A stretch of DNA of 64,000 nucleotides, from contig JBEKFZ010000011.1 of NCBI GenBank assembly GCA_050013075.1, positions 10,521-74,520 of the forward strand. Reading direction: 5' to 3'. The stretch's first letter is position 1, and the number at the start of each line of letters is the position of its first letter. The stretch is from JBEKIK01 sp050013075. GTDB taxonomy: Bacteria > Planctomycetota > Planctomycetia > Pirellulales > Thermoguttaceae. This document shows positions 34,268-41,802 of the stretch, piece by piece. A program made the position numbers and the translations under genes. Below the pieces are notes generated by a model. The model saw only the letters and a program-made list of their open reading frames with translations. It was not told the DNA's origin and ran no database searches.

Positions 34268-34756
34268 TCACTCTTTCGTTTTGATCTCGATTTTTTTCGC
34301 CGCGGCGGCGGGGGTCTTTTGCAGCGTTAGCGTCAATACGCCGTTGGCATACTGGGCGTCGACGTGCTCGGAATCGACTCCCTCGGGCAGCGGAATCACG
34401 CGGCGGAACGATCCGTAGCGGGCTTCGTTGTGATAAAAGCCTTTATCCTTTTTCTCGGTCGATTCCTTTTTCTCGCCGCTTACGACCAGTTGATTGCCGG
34501 TTACCGTGACATCTAATTCCTTGGGATCGATGCCCGGTATTTCCGCCCGAACTGTTACTTCCTTGTCCGACTCGGCCACATCAACCGCGGGCCACCATTT
34601 TTCTCCGCCCATGAACGCCGGCCAATCGAGCATACCGAACGGCTCGCGGATGAATGAATCGAACAGCCGATCCATCTCATTGCGCAACGTAGCCAGCGGC
34701 GTGGATTCTGACGGTGCGCCGCCGTGCAGTTTGTTTCTCCAAGGTATAAGACTCAT
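34268..34756 (-). CDS. Hsp20 small heat-shock protein
   Basis: This 162-residue chaperone has the alpha-crystallin domain at about residues 52-145 (AVDVAESDKEVTVRAEIPGI, ELDVTVTGNQLVVSGEKKES, RYGSFRRVIPLPEGVDSE and ANGVLTLTLQK). The final motif is of the I-x-I/V type (KKIEIKTKE). It prevents aggregation of unfolded proteins in the cytoplasm. AAGGAGGAAC precedes the ATG. No CIRCE element was seen upstream. Confidence 0.96.
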   Translation of the reverse strand: MSLIPWRNKLHGGAPSESTPLATLRNEMDRLFDSFIREPFGMLDWPAFMGGEKWWPAVDVAESDKEVTVRAEIPGIDPKELDVTVTGNQLVVSGEKKESTEKKDKGFYHNEARYGSFRRVIPLPEGVDSEHVDAQYANGVLTLTLQKTPAAAAKKIEIKTKE

Positions 34757-34769
34757 GATATGTTCCTCC

Positions 34770-34804
34770 TTATCGGTTATCAGTTTTCAGTTATCGGTTT
34801 TCAG
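34770..34804. repeat. 7-bp-period array upstream of hsp20
   Basis: Five units (TTATCGG, TTATCAG, TTTTCAG, TTATCGG, TTTTCAG) lie just upstream of the hsp20 ribosome binding site. The words match the arrays at 26928 and 28976. Confidence 0.85.
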
Positions 34805-35322
34805 TTGGCACTCGGTTATCGACGTTCAGCAGACAGCTCCACACTACAAGCCATGTCTGCTGTCCGCTTAATTATATCCTTAACCGCAAAGACCGTGCCG
34901 AAAATGCTATAGACCGACATTAGATGTTGTCAAATAAGAAGTTACGGCCAAATAACGTTCCAGTATTTTGATCTTTTAGCCTGTCAGATTGGCAGGCGTT
35001 TAGAAATGTTTTTTTTAAAAAAGTCAAGCCAGATCACTTCGATCTTGTTTTGCTAATCTCTTTCACGGCAATAACTTAAAGCATTTTTCTCGATCCCCAG
35101 GGGGCCAGTTGTAGACTCAGTGGCTAAAAGCTATATTAAACAGTTTGGGTTGCTTTAGGGCCAGGTGATTGACTATTGTAATCAGAACTAGTATTAGGGG
35201 TTAAAAAACGTGGAGACATACCGGTTCTTGCTTTTGTACCCGATGTAGCCCCGGGTACGGGCGGACACTAACACTATCGCCGCGTTGCCCTGCCTAGTCA
35301 ACTTTCACATATTAAAACTCAA
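34805..35322. other. Divergent gap hsp20-fabZ
   Basis: This stretch of about 520 bp contains no gene that I can support. A possible sigma-70 promoter for the fab cluster is given separately. Confidence 0.5.
35169..35197 (+). promoter_or_regulatory. Possible sigma-70 promoter of fab cluster
   Basis: TTGACT, a 17-base spacer and TATTAG fit a -35/-10 pair about 125 bp upstream of the first FabZ gene. This is pattern matching only. Confidence 0.3.
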
Positions 35323-35823
35323 ATGCGTTTTACGCTCATCGATCGGATTATTGAAATCGAGCCCGATGTAAGAATCCAGGCAGTTAAAGCCTTAACCATG
35401 GCGGAAGAGTATTTAGCCGACCACTTCCCTCACTTTCCCGTGATGCCCGGCGTATTGATGCTCGAGGCCATGACTCAAGCCAGCGCATGGCTGGTTCGTT
35501 ATAACGAGGATTTCAGCCACAGCATTGTGGTGCTGAAAGAGGCGGTCAACGTTAAATACGGCCAGTTCCTCGAACCGGGCCAAACGTTGCTGGTCACCGC
35601 CGAGATCCTTAAACCCGGCGAGACCGAAACAAAACTCAAGGCTCACGGCATGGTCGACGGCCGGATCATTGTCAGCGCCCGGATCACGCTTATGCAATAT
35701 AATCTGGCCGACACCCGCCCCTGGTACGAGTGGAACGATCATAGAATTATGAAAGATCTGCGGAACCAGTTTGCCTTGTTGTATCAGCCCCGCGTGGAAG
35801 TTCCCGCGGTATCCACCATGTAA
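35323..35823 (+). CDS. FabZ-like 3-hydroxyacyl-ACP dehydratase 1
   Basis: This 166-residue hot-dog protein carries the FabZ active-site pattern ADHFPHFPVMPGVLMLEAMT, with catalytic His and Glu present. Such enzymes dehydrate 3-hydroxyacyl-ACP to trans-2-enoyl-ACP. It opens a cluster with FabG, an acyl carrier protein, a second FabZ-like protein and FabF, which together could run one elongation cycle apart from enoyl reduction. The N-terminus MRFTLIDRIIEIE parallels MRWYWIDKFIEFE of the second dehydratase, so the two are paralogues. Confidence 0.9.
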   Translation: MRFTLIDRIIEIEPDVRIQAVKALTMAEEYLADHFPHFPVMPGVLMLEAMTQASAWLVRYNEDFSHSIVVLKEAVNVKYGQFLEPGQTLLVTAEILKPGETETKLKAHGMVDGRIIVSARITLMQYNLADTRPWYEWNDHRIMKDLRNQFALLYQPRVEVPAVSTM

Positions 35824-35931
35824 ACAGGCGAACACCATGCAAATCATCGGCCATAATTTGCCTTGTCGCGGGTGAGGCCGCCCGTAACAATGCTTTAAAT
35901 CTTCCCGTTGTTTTTAAAGAAAATAAGCATA

Positions 35932-35973
35932 CTTCGAGAATAGAACTGAATTCTTCGAGAATAGAACTGATGC
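35932..35973. repeat. 21-bp tandem duplication at fabG start
   Basis: The sequence CTTCGAGAATAGAACTGA is repeated with a 21-bp period (three times seven), and the second copy runs into the ATG of fabG (CTGATG). No good Shine-Dalgarno sequence is visible apart from GAGA in the repeat. Confidence 0.85.
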
Positions 35974-36722
35974 GATTTGAAGGGAAAACAGCTTTGGTAA
36001 CCGGCGGCAGCCGGGGTATTGGCCGTGCCTGTGTTGCTCGGCTGGCCGCGGAGGGCGCTAAGGTGGCTTTCGTCTATCAAAGCAATCAGCAAGCCGCCGA
36101 AAGCCTGGTCTGCGAACTTCAATCCTCGCCCGGGGGAGTGCATGCCTTGCAGGCCGACGTCCGCGACCTCGGCCGCGCGCATCAAATTGTCGATCAGTTG
36201 ATCGACCAGTGGCAGCGTATCGACGTCCTGGTAAACTCGGCGGGGATCGTCCTCGACGGGCTGCTGGGCGCAATGACCCAAAAACAGTGGCAAAATGTAA
36301 TCGAAACCAACTTGGGCGGCACTTATAACTACTGTCATGCCGTAACGCAGCCCATGATGACCGAGCGTCGCGGCAGCATTGTGAATCTTTCCAGCACGGC
36401 CGCCGAATTCGCCTCCCGCGGGCAGGTAAATTATGCCGCCAGTAAAGGCGGCATCGACGGCCTGACTCGCGCCATGGCCAAAGAACTTGCCGCGCGGAAT
36501 ATCCGCGTCAACGCGGTCGCGCCGGGAATGATCGAAACCGACATGAGCCAAGTCGTGCGCGGCGTGGCGGGCGATCAGATTAAAAAAATCATTCCCCTTA
36601 AACGCATCGGTAAAGCCGAGGAAATCGCCGCCGTGGTTGCTTTCCTGGCCAGCGATGAGGCCTCATACCTTACCGGACAAGTCATTCGCGTCGACGGCGG
36701 ATTGAGCCTGGGAGGATATTAA
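35970..36722 (+). CDS. fabG: 3-oxoacyl-ACP reductase
   Basis: This 250-residue short-chain dehydrogenase has the cofactor motif ALVTGGSRGIGRACV, NSAG at about residue 89, the catalytic Ser (NLSSTAAEF) and YAASKGG with Tyr and Lys, and the C-terminal YLTGQVIRVDGGLSLGGY typical of FabG. It reduces 3-oxoacyl-ACP with NADPH. It lies between the first FabZ and the ACP genes in one orientation. Its start codon is part of a 21-bp duplication. Confidence 0.95.
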   Translation: MRFEGKTALVTGGSRGIGRACVARLAAEGAKVAFVYQSNQQAAESLVCELQSSPGGVHALQADVRDLGRAHQIVDQLIDQWQRIDVLVNSAGIVLDGLLGAMTQKQWQNVIETNLGGTYNYCHAVTQPMMTERRGSIVNLSSTAAEFASRGQVNYAASKGGIDGLTRAMAKELAARNIRVNAVAPGMIETDMSQVVRGVAGDQIKKIIPLKRIGKAEEIAAVVAFLASDEASYLTGQVIRVDGGLSLGGY

Positions 36723-36726
36723 TAAA

Positions 36727-36754
36727 CGCAGAATACAGAACGCAGAATTCAGAA
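36727..36754. repeat. 7-bp-period array after fabG
   Basis: Four units (CGCAGAA, TACAGAA, CGCAGAA, TTCAGAA) begin four bases after the fabG stop. Confidence 0.8.
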
Positions 36755-37066
36755 CGAAGTGCGCGGAACTATGTGGGATGAATACTACAAAAGGCAATGG
36801 CAATAGTAAACTTTTGCCGCATATAGACATAGGTAATCCAATCCGAAGAGATAAAACAAAGCGCTTGCACCGAGAAAAGGACTTCACAATGTAGCGGTTA
36901 TATGATGTAATTGTGTTTTTTACATAAGAATAGGGGAATTGCTGTTACTTTTCCATCTTGAAAAGCGATGTAACATACAAGTTTGTTTAACGCGGGCATA
37001 CCAATAATAAACCAAGTTCCGCGTTCCTCGTTCTGAGTTCTTACTTTAGTTTGGAGGTTGAGTGAC
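36755..37066. other. Gap between fabG and ACP gene
   Basis: This stretch of about 310 bp is AT-rich and holds no gene that I can support. It ends in a heptamer array (37016-37043) and the GGAGG of the ACP gene. Confidence 0.5.
37016..37043. repeat. 7-bp-period array before ACP gene
   Basis: Four units (GTTCCGC, GTTCCTC, GTTCTGA, GTTCTTA) lie just upstream of the ACP ribosome binding site. They are roughly the complement of the array at 36727, so the two flank the gap in inverted sense. Confidence 0.8.
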
Positions 37067-37459
37067 ATGCCGACAAAGGATGAAGTTTTCGATAAAATCC
37101 GCACTGCCCTGGTCGATGCCTTGGGCGTCGATGAGGAAGACATTACCCCGGAAGCCACCTTGGTGGGCGATTTGGGAGCCGAGTCGATCGATTTTTTGGA
37201 CATTGTCTTCCGCTTAGAAAAAGCCTTCGACATCAAGATCCCTCGCGGCGAGTTGTTTCCAGAAGATATCCTCACCGATTCGAAATACGTCCGGGACGGC
37301 AAGGTCACCGAAACCGGTTTGTCCGAACTCCGCAAGCGCATGCCGTTCGCCAATCTTGACGATTTCTCTAAAAACCCCCTTGTACAAGACTTCGGCAACC
37401 TGCTGAAGGTGGCCGACATGTGCCGTTTCGTGGAAAGCAAAGTGGGAGTTACCGATTAA
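37067..37459 (+). CDS. Acyl carrier protein, extended
   Basis: This 130-residue protein has an ACP domain (about residues 3-90) with the phosphopantetheine site GAESIDFLDIVFRLEKAF, Ser being the attachment point. It is longer than housekeeping ACPs (about 78) because of a C-terminal extension of about 45 residues (KRMPFANLDDFSKNPLVQDF and on). The start at 37067 fits GGAGG nine bases upstream. Its stop directly abuts the ATG of the second dehydratase, so they are translationally linked. It probably serves this cluster only. Confidence 0.92.
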   Translation: MPTKDEVFDKIRTALVDALGVDEEDITPEATLVGDLGAESIDFLDIVFRLEKAFDIKIPRGELFPEDILTDSKYVRDGKVTETGLSELRKRMPFANLDDFSKNPLVQDFGNLLKVADMCRFVESKVGVTD

Positions 37460-38002
37460 ATGCGTTGGTACTGGATCGATAAATTCATCGAGTTCGAAAG
37501 CGGACGATACGCCAAGGCCGTCAAGTGCATTTCCTTGGCCGAGGAGCATTTGCACGATCACTTCTCGTTTTATCCGATGATTCCCAACTCGCTGGTGATC
37601 GAAGGCATGGCCCAGACCGGCGGGCTGCTGATATCCGAACACAACCAGTTCAGCGAAAAAGTGGTCCTGGCCAAAATTCCCAAAGCCCGCTTTTATTGCG
37701 ACGCGGTGCCCGGCGATACCCTGATATACACCACTACCATTGAATACATCAAAGACGAAGGGGCCATGGTTTCGGCCACCAGTTACAAGGGCGACATTCT
37801 GCACGCCGAGGCGGAAATCGTCTTTGCACACCTTAACGACCCTCGCCTGGGAACATTATTCGAACCGGAAACCTTTCTCCGCATGATGCGGATGTTGGGC
37901 GCCTTCGACGTCGGGCACGCCGCCGACGGCAGCCGTTTAGTTCCCCCGCCCAGGCTTCTTAATGCCGTGAAATCGGCTCAAAACGACGGACAGGGAAAAT
38001 AA
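37460..38002 (+). CDS. FabZ-like dehydratase 2, atypical active site
   Basis: This 180-residue hot-dog protein is a paralogue of the first FabZ. The active-site region reads HDHFSFYPMIPNSLVIEGMA: the catalytic His and Glu are present, but the usual PGV is PNS. It could work on an unusual chain or act as a partner subunit. It begins on the base after the ACP stop. A heptamer array overlaps its stop codon. Confidence 0.87.
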   Translation: MRWYWIDKFIEFESGRYAKAVKCISLAEEHLHDHFSFYPMIPNSLVIEGMAQTGGLLISEHNQFSEKVVLAKIPKARFYCDAVPGDTLIYTTTIEYIKDEGAMVSATSYKGDILHAEAEIVFAHLNDPRLGTLFEPETFLRMMRMLGAFDVGHAADGSRLVPPPRLLNAVKSAQNDGQGK

Positions 38003-38028
38003 GGATGAAGGATGAAGGATGAAGCATC
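38001..38028. repeat. 7-bp-period array at dehydratase stop
   Basis: Units AAGGATG, AAGGATG, AAGGATG, AAGCATC start in the stop codon of the second dehydratase. They are the reverse complement of the array at 38113-38147, so the pair can fold as a long hairpin with a loop of about 85 bases. Confidence 0.9.
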
Positions 38029-38112
38029 AAATATTACTGAAATAAATAGACTAAATGTTATGCCGAGTGCAATGAAGGATCACACATACGTCATTCTTCA
38101 CAGGCAATCCGC

Positions 38113-38147
38113 CATTCATCCTTCATCCTTCATCCTTCATCCTTTTT
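38113..38147. repeat. 7-bp-period array before fabF
   Basis: Units CATTCAT, CCTTCAT, CCTTCAT, CCTTCAT, CCTTTTT lie 14 bp before the fabF start and are inverted relative to the array at 38001-38028. Confidence 0.9.
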
Positions 38148-38161
38148 GAGGACGCTGCATT

Positions 38162-39448
38162 ATGCGACGACGTGTTGTGGTTACTGGAATCGGTTGTGTT
38201 ACTCCCTTGGGCGCGGAGATCGAAACGATCTGGCGGCGGCTATTGGCCGGCGAATCGGGCATAGACTACACCACGCTTTTCGACGCCAGCAACTTTCCCA
38301 CCAAAATCTCCGCCGAAGTACGCAATTGGGATCTTTCCGACGTGGGCGAAAATCCGGAAGACTGGAAATATCAGGGCCGGCACACTCATTTCGCCGTCGG
38401 CGCGGCCAAAAAAGCCATGGCCGATTCAGCCTTGGACGTCTCGCGCCTTGATCCCACGCGATTCGGCGTGTACTTGGGCAGCGGCGAAGGTCAACAGGAT
38501 TTCCACCGTTTCACCCAAATGATGGTGGCCGGCCTGTCGGGCGGCGGAGAATTCGATCTGGTCCGCTTCACTCGCGCAGGCCTGGAAACCCTGCACCCCA
38601 TCGCCGAACTGGAACAGGAACCCAACATGCCCGCCGGCCATTTGGCAAGCCTATTCGGCGCTCAGGGACCAAACATCAATTGCCTGACGGCCTGTGCGGC
38701 CAGCAGCCAGGCGATCGGCGAAGCGGTGGAAATCATCCGCCGCGGCGAAGCCGATGTCATGCTCTCCGGCGGCACGCATACAATGATCCACCCCTTCGGC
38801 GTCACTGGATTTAATCTGCTTACCGCCCTAAGCACGCACAACGACGAGCCGGCCAAGGCTTCCAGGCCTTTCGACCGCAATCGAGACGGCTTTGTGCTGG
38901 GCGAAGGCGCCGGGATGGTTGTTTTGGAGTCCTTGGAAATGGCCCGAGCCCGCGGCGCGCACATTTACGGCGAGATCGTGGGCTACGGCTCAACGGCCGA
39001 CGCCTTCCGCATTACCGACACCCACCCCGAAGGCCGCGGGGCCATCACCTGCATTAAATTGGCCTTGGCCGACGCCCGCTTGGACTCCGACAAAATCGAC
39101 TACATCAACGCCCACGGCACCAGCACTAGCGTGAACGATAAAGTCGAAACCCTGGCCATCAAGAAAGTTTTCGGCGACCGGGCGTACAAAATTCCCGTTT
39201 CCAGCACTAAGAGCATGATGGGCCACTTGATCGCCGCGGCCGGAGTCACGGAACTCATCTTCTGCATATTGGCCATCCGCGACAATGTCGTGCCGCCCAC
39301 GACCAATTACGAAACGCCCGATCCCGACTGCGACCTGGATTATGTTCCCAACGTCGCCCGCCAGTTGCCCTGTAATGTCACGCTGACCAACAGTTTCGGT
39401 TTCGGCGGCCAGAACATCACGCTCATTGCCCGGCGTTTTACCGGTTGA
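38162..39448 (+). CDS. fabF: Beta-ketoacyl-ACP synthase II
   Basis: This 428-residue condensing enzyme elongates acyl-ACP with malonyl-ACP. The catalytic triad is intact: Cys178 in NCLTACAASSQAIGEA, His in YINAHGTSTSVND and His in SMMGHLIAAAGVTE. It is the last fab-type gene of the cluster; the DUF1559 gene follows after about 17 bp. A homologue at 48.6 kb lacks the Cys at the same position. Confidence 0.96.
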   Translation: MRRRVVVTGIGCVTPLGAEIETIWRRLLAGESGIDYTTLFDASNFPTKISAEVRNWDLSDVGENPEDWKYQGRHTHFAVGAAKKAMADSALDVSRLDPTRFGVYLGSGEGQQDFHRFTQMMVAGLSGGGEFDLVRFTRAGLETLHPIAELEQEPNMPAGHLASLFGAQGPNINCLTACAASSQAIGEAVEIIRRGEADVMLSGGTHTMIHPFGVTGFNLLTALSTHNDEPAKASRPFDRNRDGFVLGEGAGMVVLESLEMARARGAHIYGEIVGYGSTADAFRITDTHPEGRGAITCIKLALADARLDSDKIDYINAHGTSTSVNDKVETLAIKKVFGDRAYKIPVSSTKSMMGHLIAAAGVTELIFCILAIRDNVVPPTTNYETPDPDCDLDYVPNVARQLPCNVTLTNSFGFGGQNITLIARRFTG

Positions 39449-39465
39449 ATCGAAAGAGCAAAGAC

Positions 39466-40482
39466 ATGAAAAGTCTCGGCCGACGGCAGGCTTTTACGAT
39501 TGTCGAACTTCTCGTGGTCATGGCAATAATCGGAATGTTGATCGCCTTGCTCCTGCCGGCCGTGCAAGCAATACGAGAGTCCGCTCGCAGACTGCAATGC
39601 ACGAATAATCTTAAACAATTAGGCCTGGGCGTCCTGCAACACGTCAATGCCCAACAACAGTATCCCACCGGCGGTTGGGGATGGTGGTGGGTCGGCGATC
39701 CTGATCGCGGCATCGGCAAACGACAAACCGGCGGATGGCTTTATAACATCTTGCCTTACATAGAGGAGAATAATCTATACCTCTTGCCGCAGGACGGCGA
39801 TCAATTCACGATTACCGACAAGCAAAAGGCCGGCGCAAACGCCATGACTAAAACGACTTTGCCTATTGCAAACTGCCCCAGCCGAAGGCCCAGTATCCTT
39901 TTTGCCAAACCATTCTCCGGTACGTTCGTGGCCTACAACGCCGCCGAAAATGACCCTGACAATAACGTGTCGGCCCGGGGCGATTACGCCATTAACTGCG
40001 GCGATCAGGATTTCGACGAATACTTTCCCGGCCCCGAAACTTTACGCGAAGGCGACACCCCCTCATTCTGGCAGGATATCCATAAAAAGTACGACATTGA
40101 TATCACTAAATGCAGCGGTATATGCTTCGAGCGGAGTGAAATCGTTCCCGAACAGGTCCGCGACGGGACCACCTATACCATTATGCTCGGCGAAAAATAT
40201 CTCAATCCCGACCATTATTTAACCGGCCTTAAATACTACGACAACGAAAGCCTTTATACGGGTTTCAACAACGATCTTTTCCGCTCGGCATTTTCCCCGC
40301 CCACCCGGGACCGCCAAGGCCTCACTGATCCGTTGCTGTTCGGCAGCGTCCACGCCAATACCTGTAACTTTACTTTCTGCGACGGCTCGGTCCGGCCGAT
40401 CAGTTACTCGATCGATCCGATCCTCTTTTCCAATCTCGGAAACAGGGCCGACGGCCAAATCATCGACGAGAGCGATTTTTAA
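39466..40482 (+). CDS. DUF1559 pseudopilin-like protein
   Basis: This protein of about 338 residues has a type IV pilin-like N-terminus (RRQAFTIVELLVVMAIIGML, with prepilin peptidase cleavage before Phe and Glu5), followed by the DUF1559 body (ESARRLQCTNNLKQLGLGVL) and the H-X9-DG ending (SVHANTCNFTFCDGSVRPIS). Such proteins are greatly expanded in planctomycetes; their role is unknown. ATG at 39466 is preferred, but TTG at 39445, overlapping the fabF stop, is also possible. A heptamer array abuts the stop. Confidence 0.92.
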   Translation: MKSLGRRQAFTIVELLVVMAIIGMLIALLLPAVQAIRESARRLQCTNNLKQLGLGVLQHVNAQQQYPTGGWGWWWVGDPDRGIGKRQTGGWLYNILPYIEENNLYLLPQDGDQFTITDKQKAGANAMTKTTLPIANCPSRRPSILFAKPFSGTFVAYNAAENDPDNNVSARGDYAINCGDQDFDEYFPGPETLREGDTPSFWQDIHKKYDIDITKCSGICFERSEIVPEQVRDGTTYTIMLGEKYLNPDHYLTGLKYYDNESLYTGFNNDLFRSAFSPPTRDRQGLTDPLLFGSVHANTCNFTFCDGSVRPISYSIDPILFSNLGNRADGQIIDESDF

Positions 40483-40509
40483 AGGATGAAGGCGGAAGGA
40501 TGAAGGATG
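40482..40509. repeat. 7-bp-period array at DUF1559 stop
   Basis: Units AAGGATG, AAGGCGG, AAGGATG, AAGGATG begin at the last base of the stop codon. The word is the same as at 38001. An R2 palindrome follows at 40518-40535. Confidence 0.88.
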
Positions 40510-40517
40510 AAAAAAGT

Positions 40518-40535
40518 GAAACCGCTTGCGGTTTC
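40518..40535. repeat. R2 palindrome
   Basis: This is a perfect 18-bp palindrome, GAAACCGCTTGCGGTTTC, directly after the heptamer array. Confidence 0.85.
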
Positions 40536-40694
40536 ACGATCTCCGCCCTCTGACAAACTGTACCGGCCGGATAAACTCACGCAATGTTAGCGGATGTACG
40601 ACTGACTCTCGCGCCGTTTCGGCGAAAAGCTTTCGTTTCTTGAATCTTTCTTTTGACTTCGGAAATCCATCGTGTATAAACAAAGTATCGGGAC

Positions 40695-40985
40695 ATGACA
40701 ACGCATTCTTATCGCCCCATGCAAGGCGATACGTGGTTATTCGTCCGGGATTTTCCAGAAGTTTCTAGCATGATCCGCTCCATTGGACCAGTGCGCGCCG
40801 TCTGGTATTATGCGCGCGGCATGAATCTGCCGCGATCCGGCCCCGTGTCTGGGGCACTCGGAAAACAACTGAGTGCCCTACACCGCCGCTGGCGTTTGAA
40901 GTTCCAATTGCAGGATCTTCAGGCCGGCCTGACCGATTATCTGGCCGTGCCGCCCTATCCGCCTCGGCCCAGACCGCCTTCGTAA
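40695..40985 (+). CDS. Possible small protein, unknown
   Basis: This 96-residue reading frame starts at ATG 40695 and ends with a proline-rich tail (AVPPYPPRPRPPS). I recognise no family, membrane segment or signal peptide. No strong ribosome binding site is visible. Its GC content is coding-like and no other frame competes, but it could be chance. Confidence 0.35.
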   Translation: MTTHSYRPMQGDTWLFVRDFPEVSSMIRSIGPVRAVWYYARGMNLPRSGPVSGALGKQLSALHRRWRLKFQLQDLQAGLTDYLAVPPYPPRPRPPS

Positions 40986-41802
40986 AAAACAAAGTTTGTA
41001 AAGCCGCGACGGGCACCGATGCGAAGCATTGGTCGGTTGTGGTTTAATTGCGGCTAAAACCCGCTTAGGATGGTGTAGCGGCTGTTTAGCCCGGCGGGCA
41101 CCATGCGTAGCATGGTCGTGGCCGGTGAATTTTCCAGGGATGCAGTACGCTACATCAATATGAACAACGCTCTAGGATAAGGTCTAAAACTTATTGTCTT
41201 TGCAAAAGGAGGTTTTTTCATCGAACCTATCAAGACCCGACATTCATTCTTTTCCCGGCAGATGATTCGCCTTTGCCGGGAGCGGCTCGGTCCTGAAAAC
41301 CGGGTGTTTTGTCGAGCCTCTTGATAGATAAACGGTATCGACGGCATTACGCCACGCCCGCGGCACGTTTGCCGCACTCACCCTGTAGAGAGGATCAAGG
41401 CCTCGAAAAAAATTGGTAACTTCGTTTCATTCTCCCAGCGGCGCGTCAGCCGTACATGGACGATGAGCAATACAATGGGCCGAGTGGTTGGTTCCACGGC
41501 CCCGATAGCGTGCCAGTACACGCCGCTCGTCCGTACGCCTGACGCGTTCGCGTTTTCTTGCGCCGTTAATATCTAGCCGCCCTTATCAGGAGGCCGGACA
41601 TTCCTGTCTGGCACAATTCGGAAATTCCCGCGGCTCTGATTGCCTGGATCATCGGGTAGCCTCTTTTCTGATCCGATACCCCCCGCCTCCCCTTCTTTCT
41701 GGGTATTGAATTTGATATTGAAAAGGGTAGTTTATTAGTGATCTTTTTTATGCTGGACCTTCGATTTTTTTGCGTACTCACTTTTCAAAGATGGAGACAA
41801 TC
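40986..41802. other. Long gap with hairpins upstream of NHL gene
   Basis: This stretch of about 820 bp holds no gene that I can support. It contains R1 copies at 41001-41045 and 41088-41127, a hairpin at 41592-41611 (GCCGGACATTCCTGTCTGGC), and a 30-bp sequence at 41531-41560 repeated at the end of the following gene. An inverted pair (GCGTCAGCCGTAC at 41443 and GTACGCCTGACGC at 41533) could form a larger structure. It may be the scar of a lost gene. Confidence 0.6.
41531..41560. repeat. Direct repeat flanking the NHL gene, left copy
   Basis: This 30-bp sequence beginning CCGTACGCCTGACGCG matches 44055-44084 at 28 of 30 positions. The right copy encodes the last residues of the NHL PEP-CTERM protein. 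Confidence 0.85.

Noticed and set aside
41400..41800. Riboswitch, integron attC site or other structured RNA upstream of the NHL gene
   Set aside because: Some inverted segments are present, but no conserved core of a known riboswitch or attC site could be recognised.
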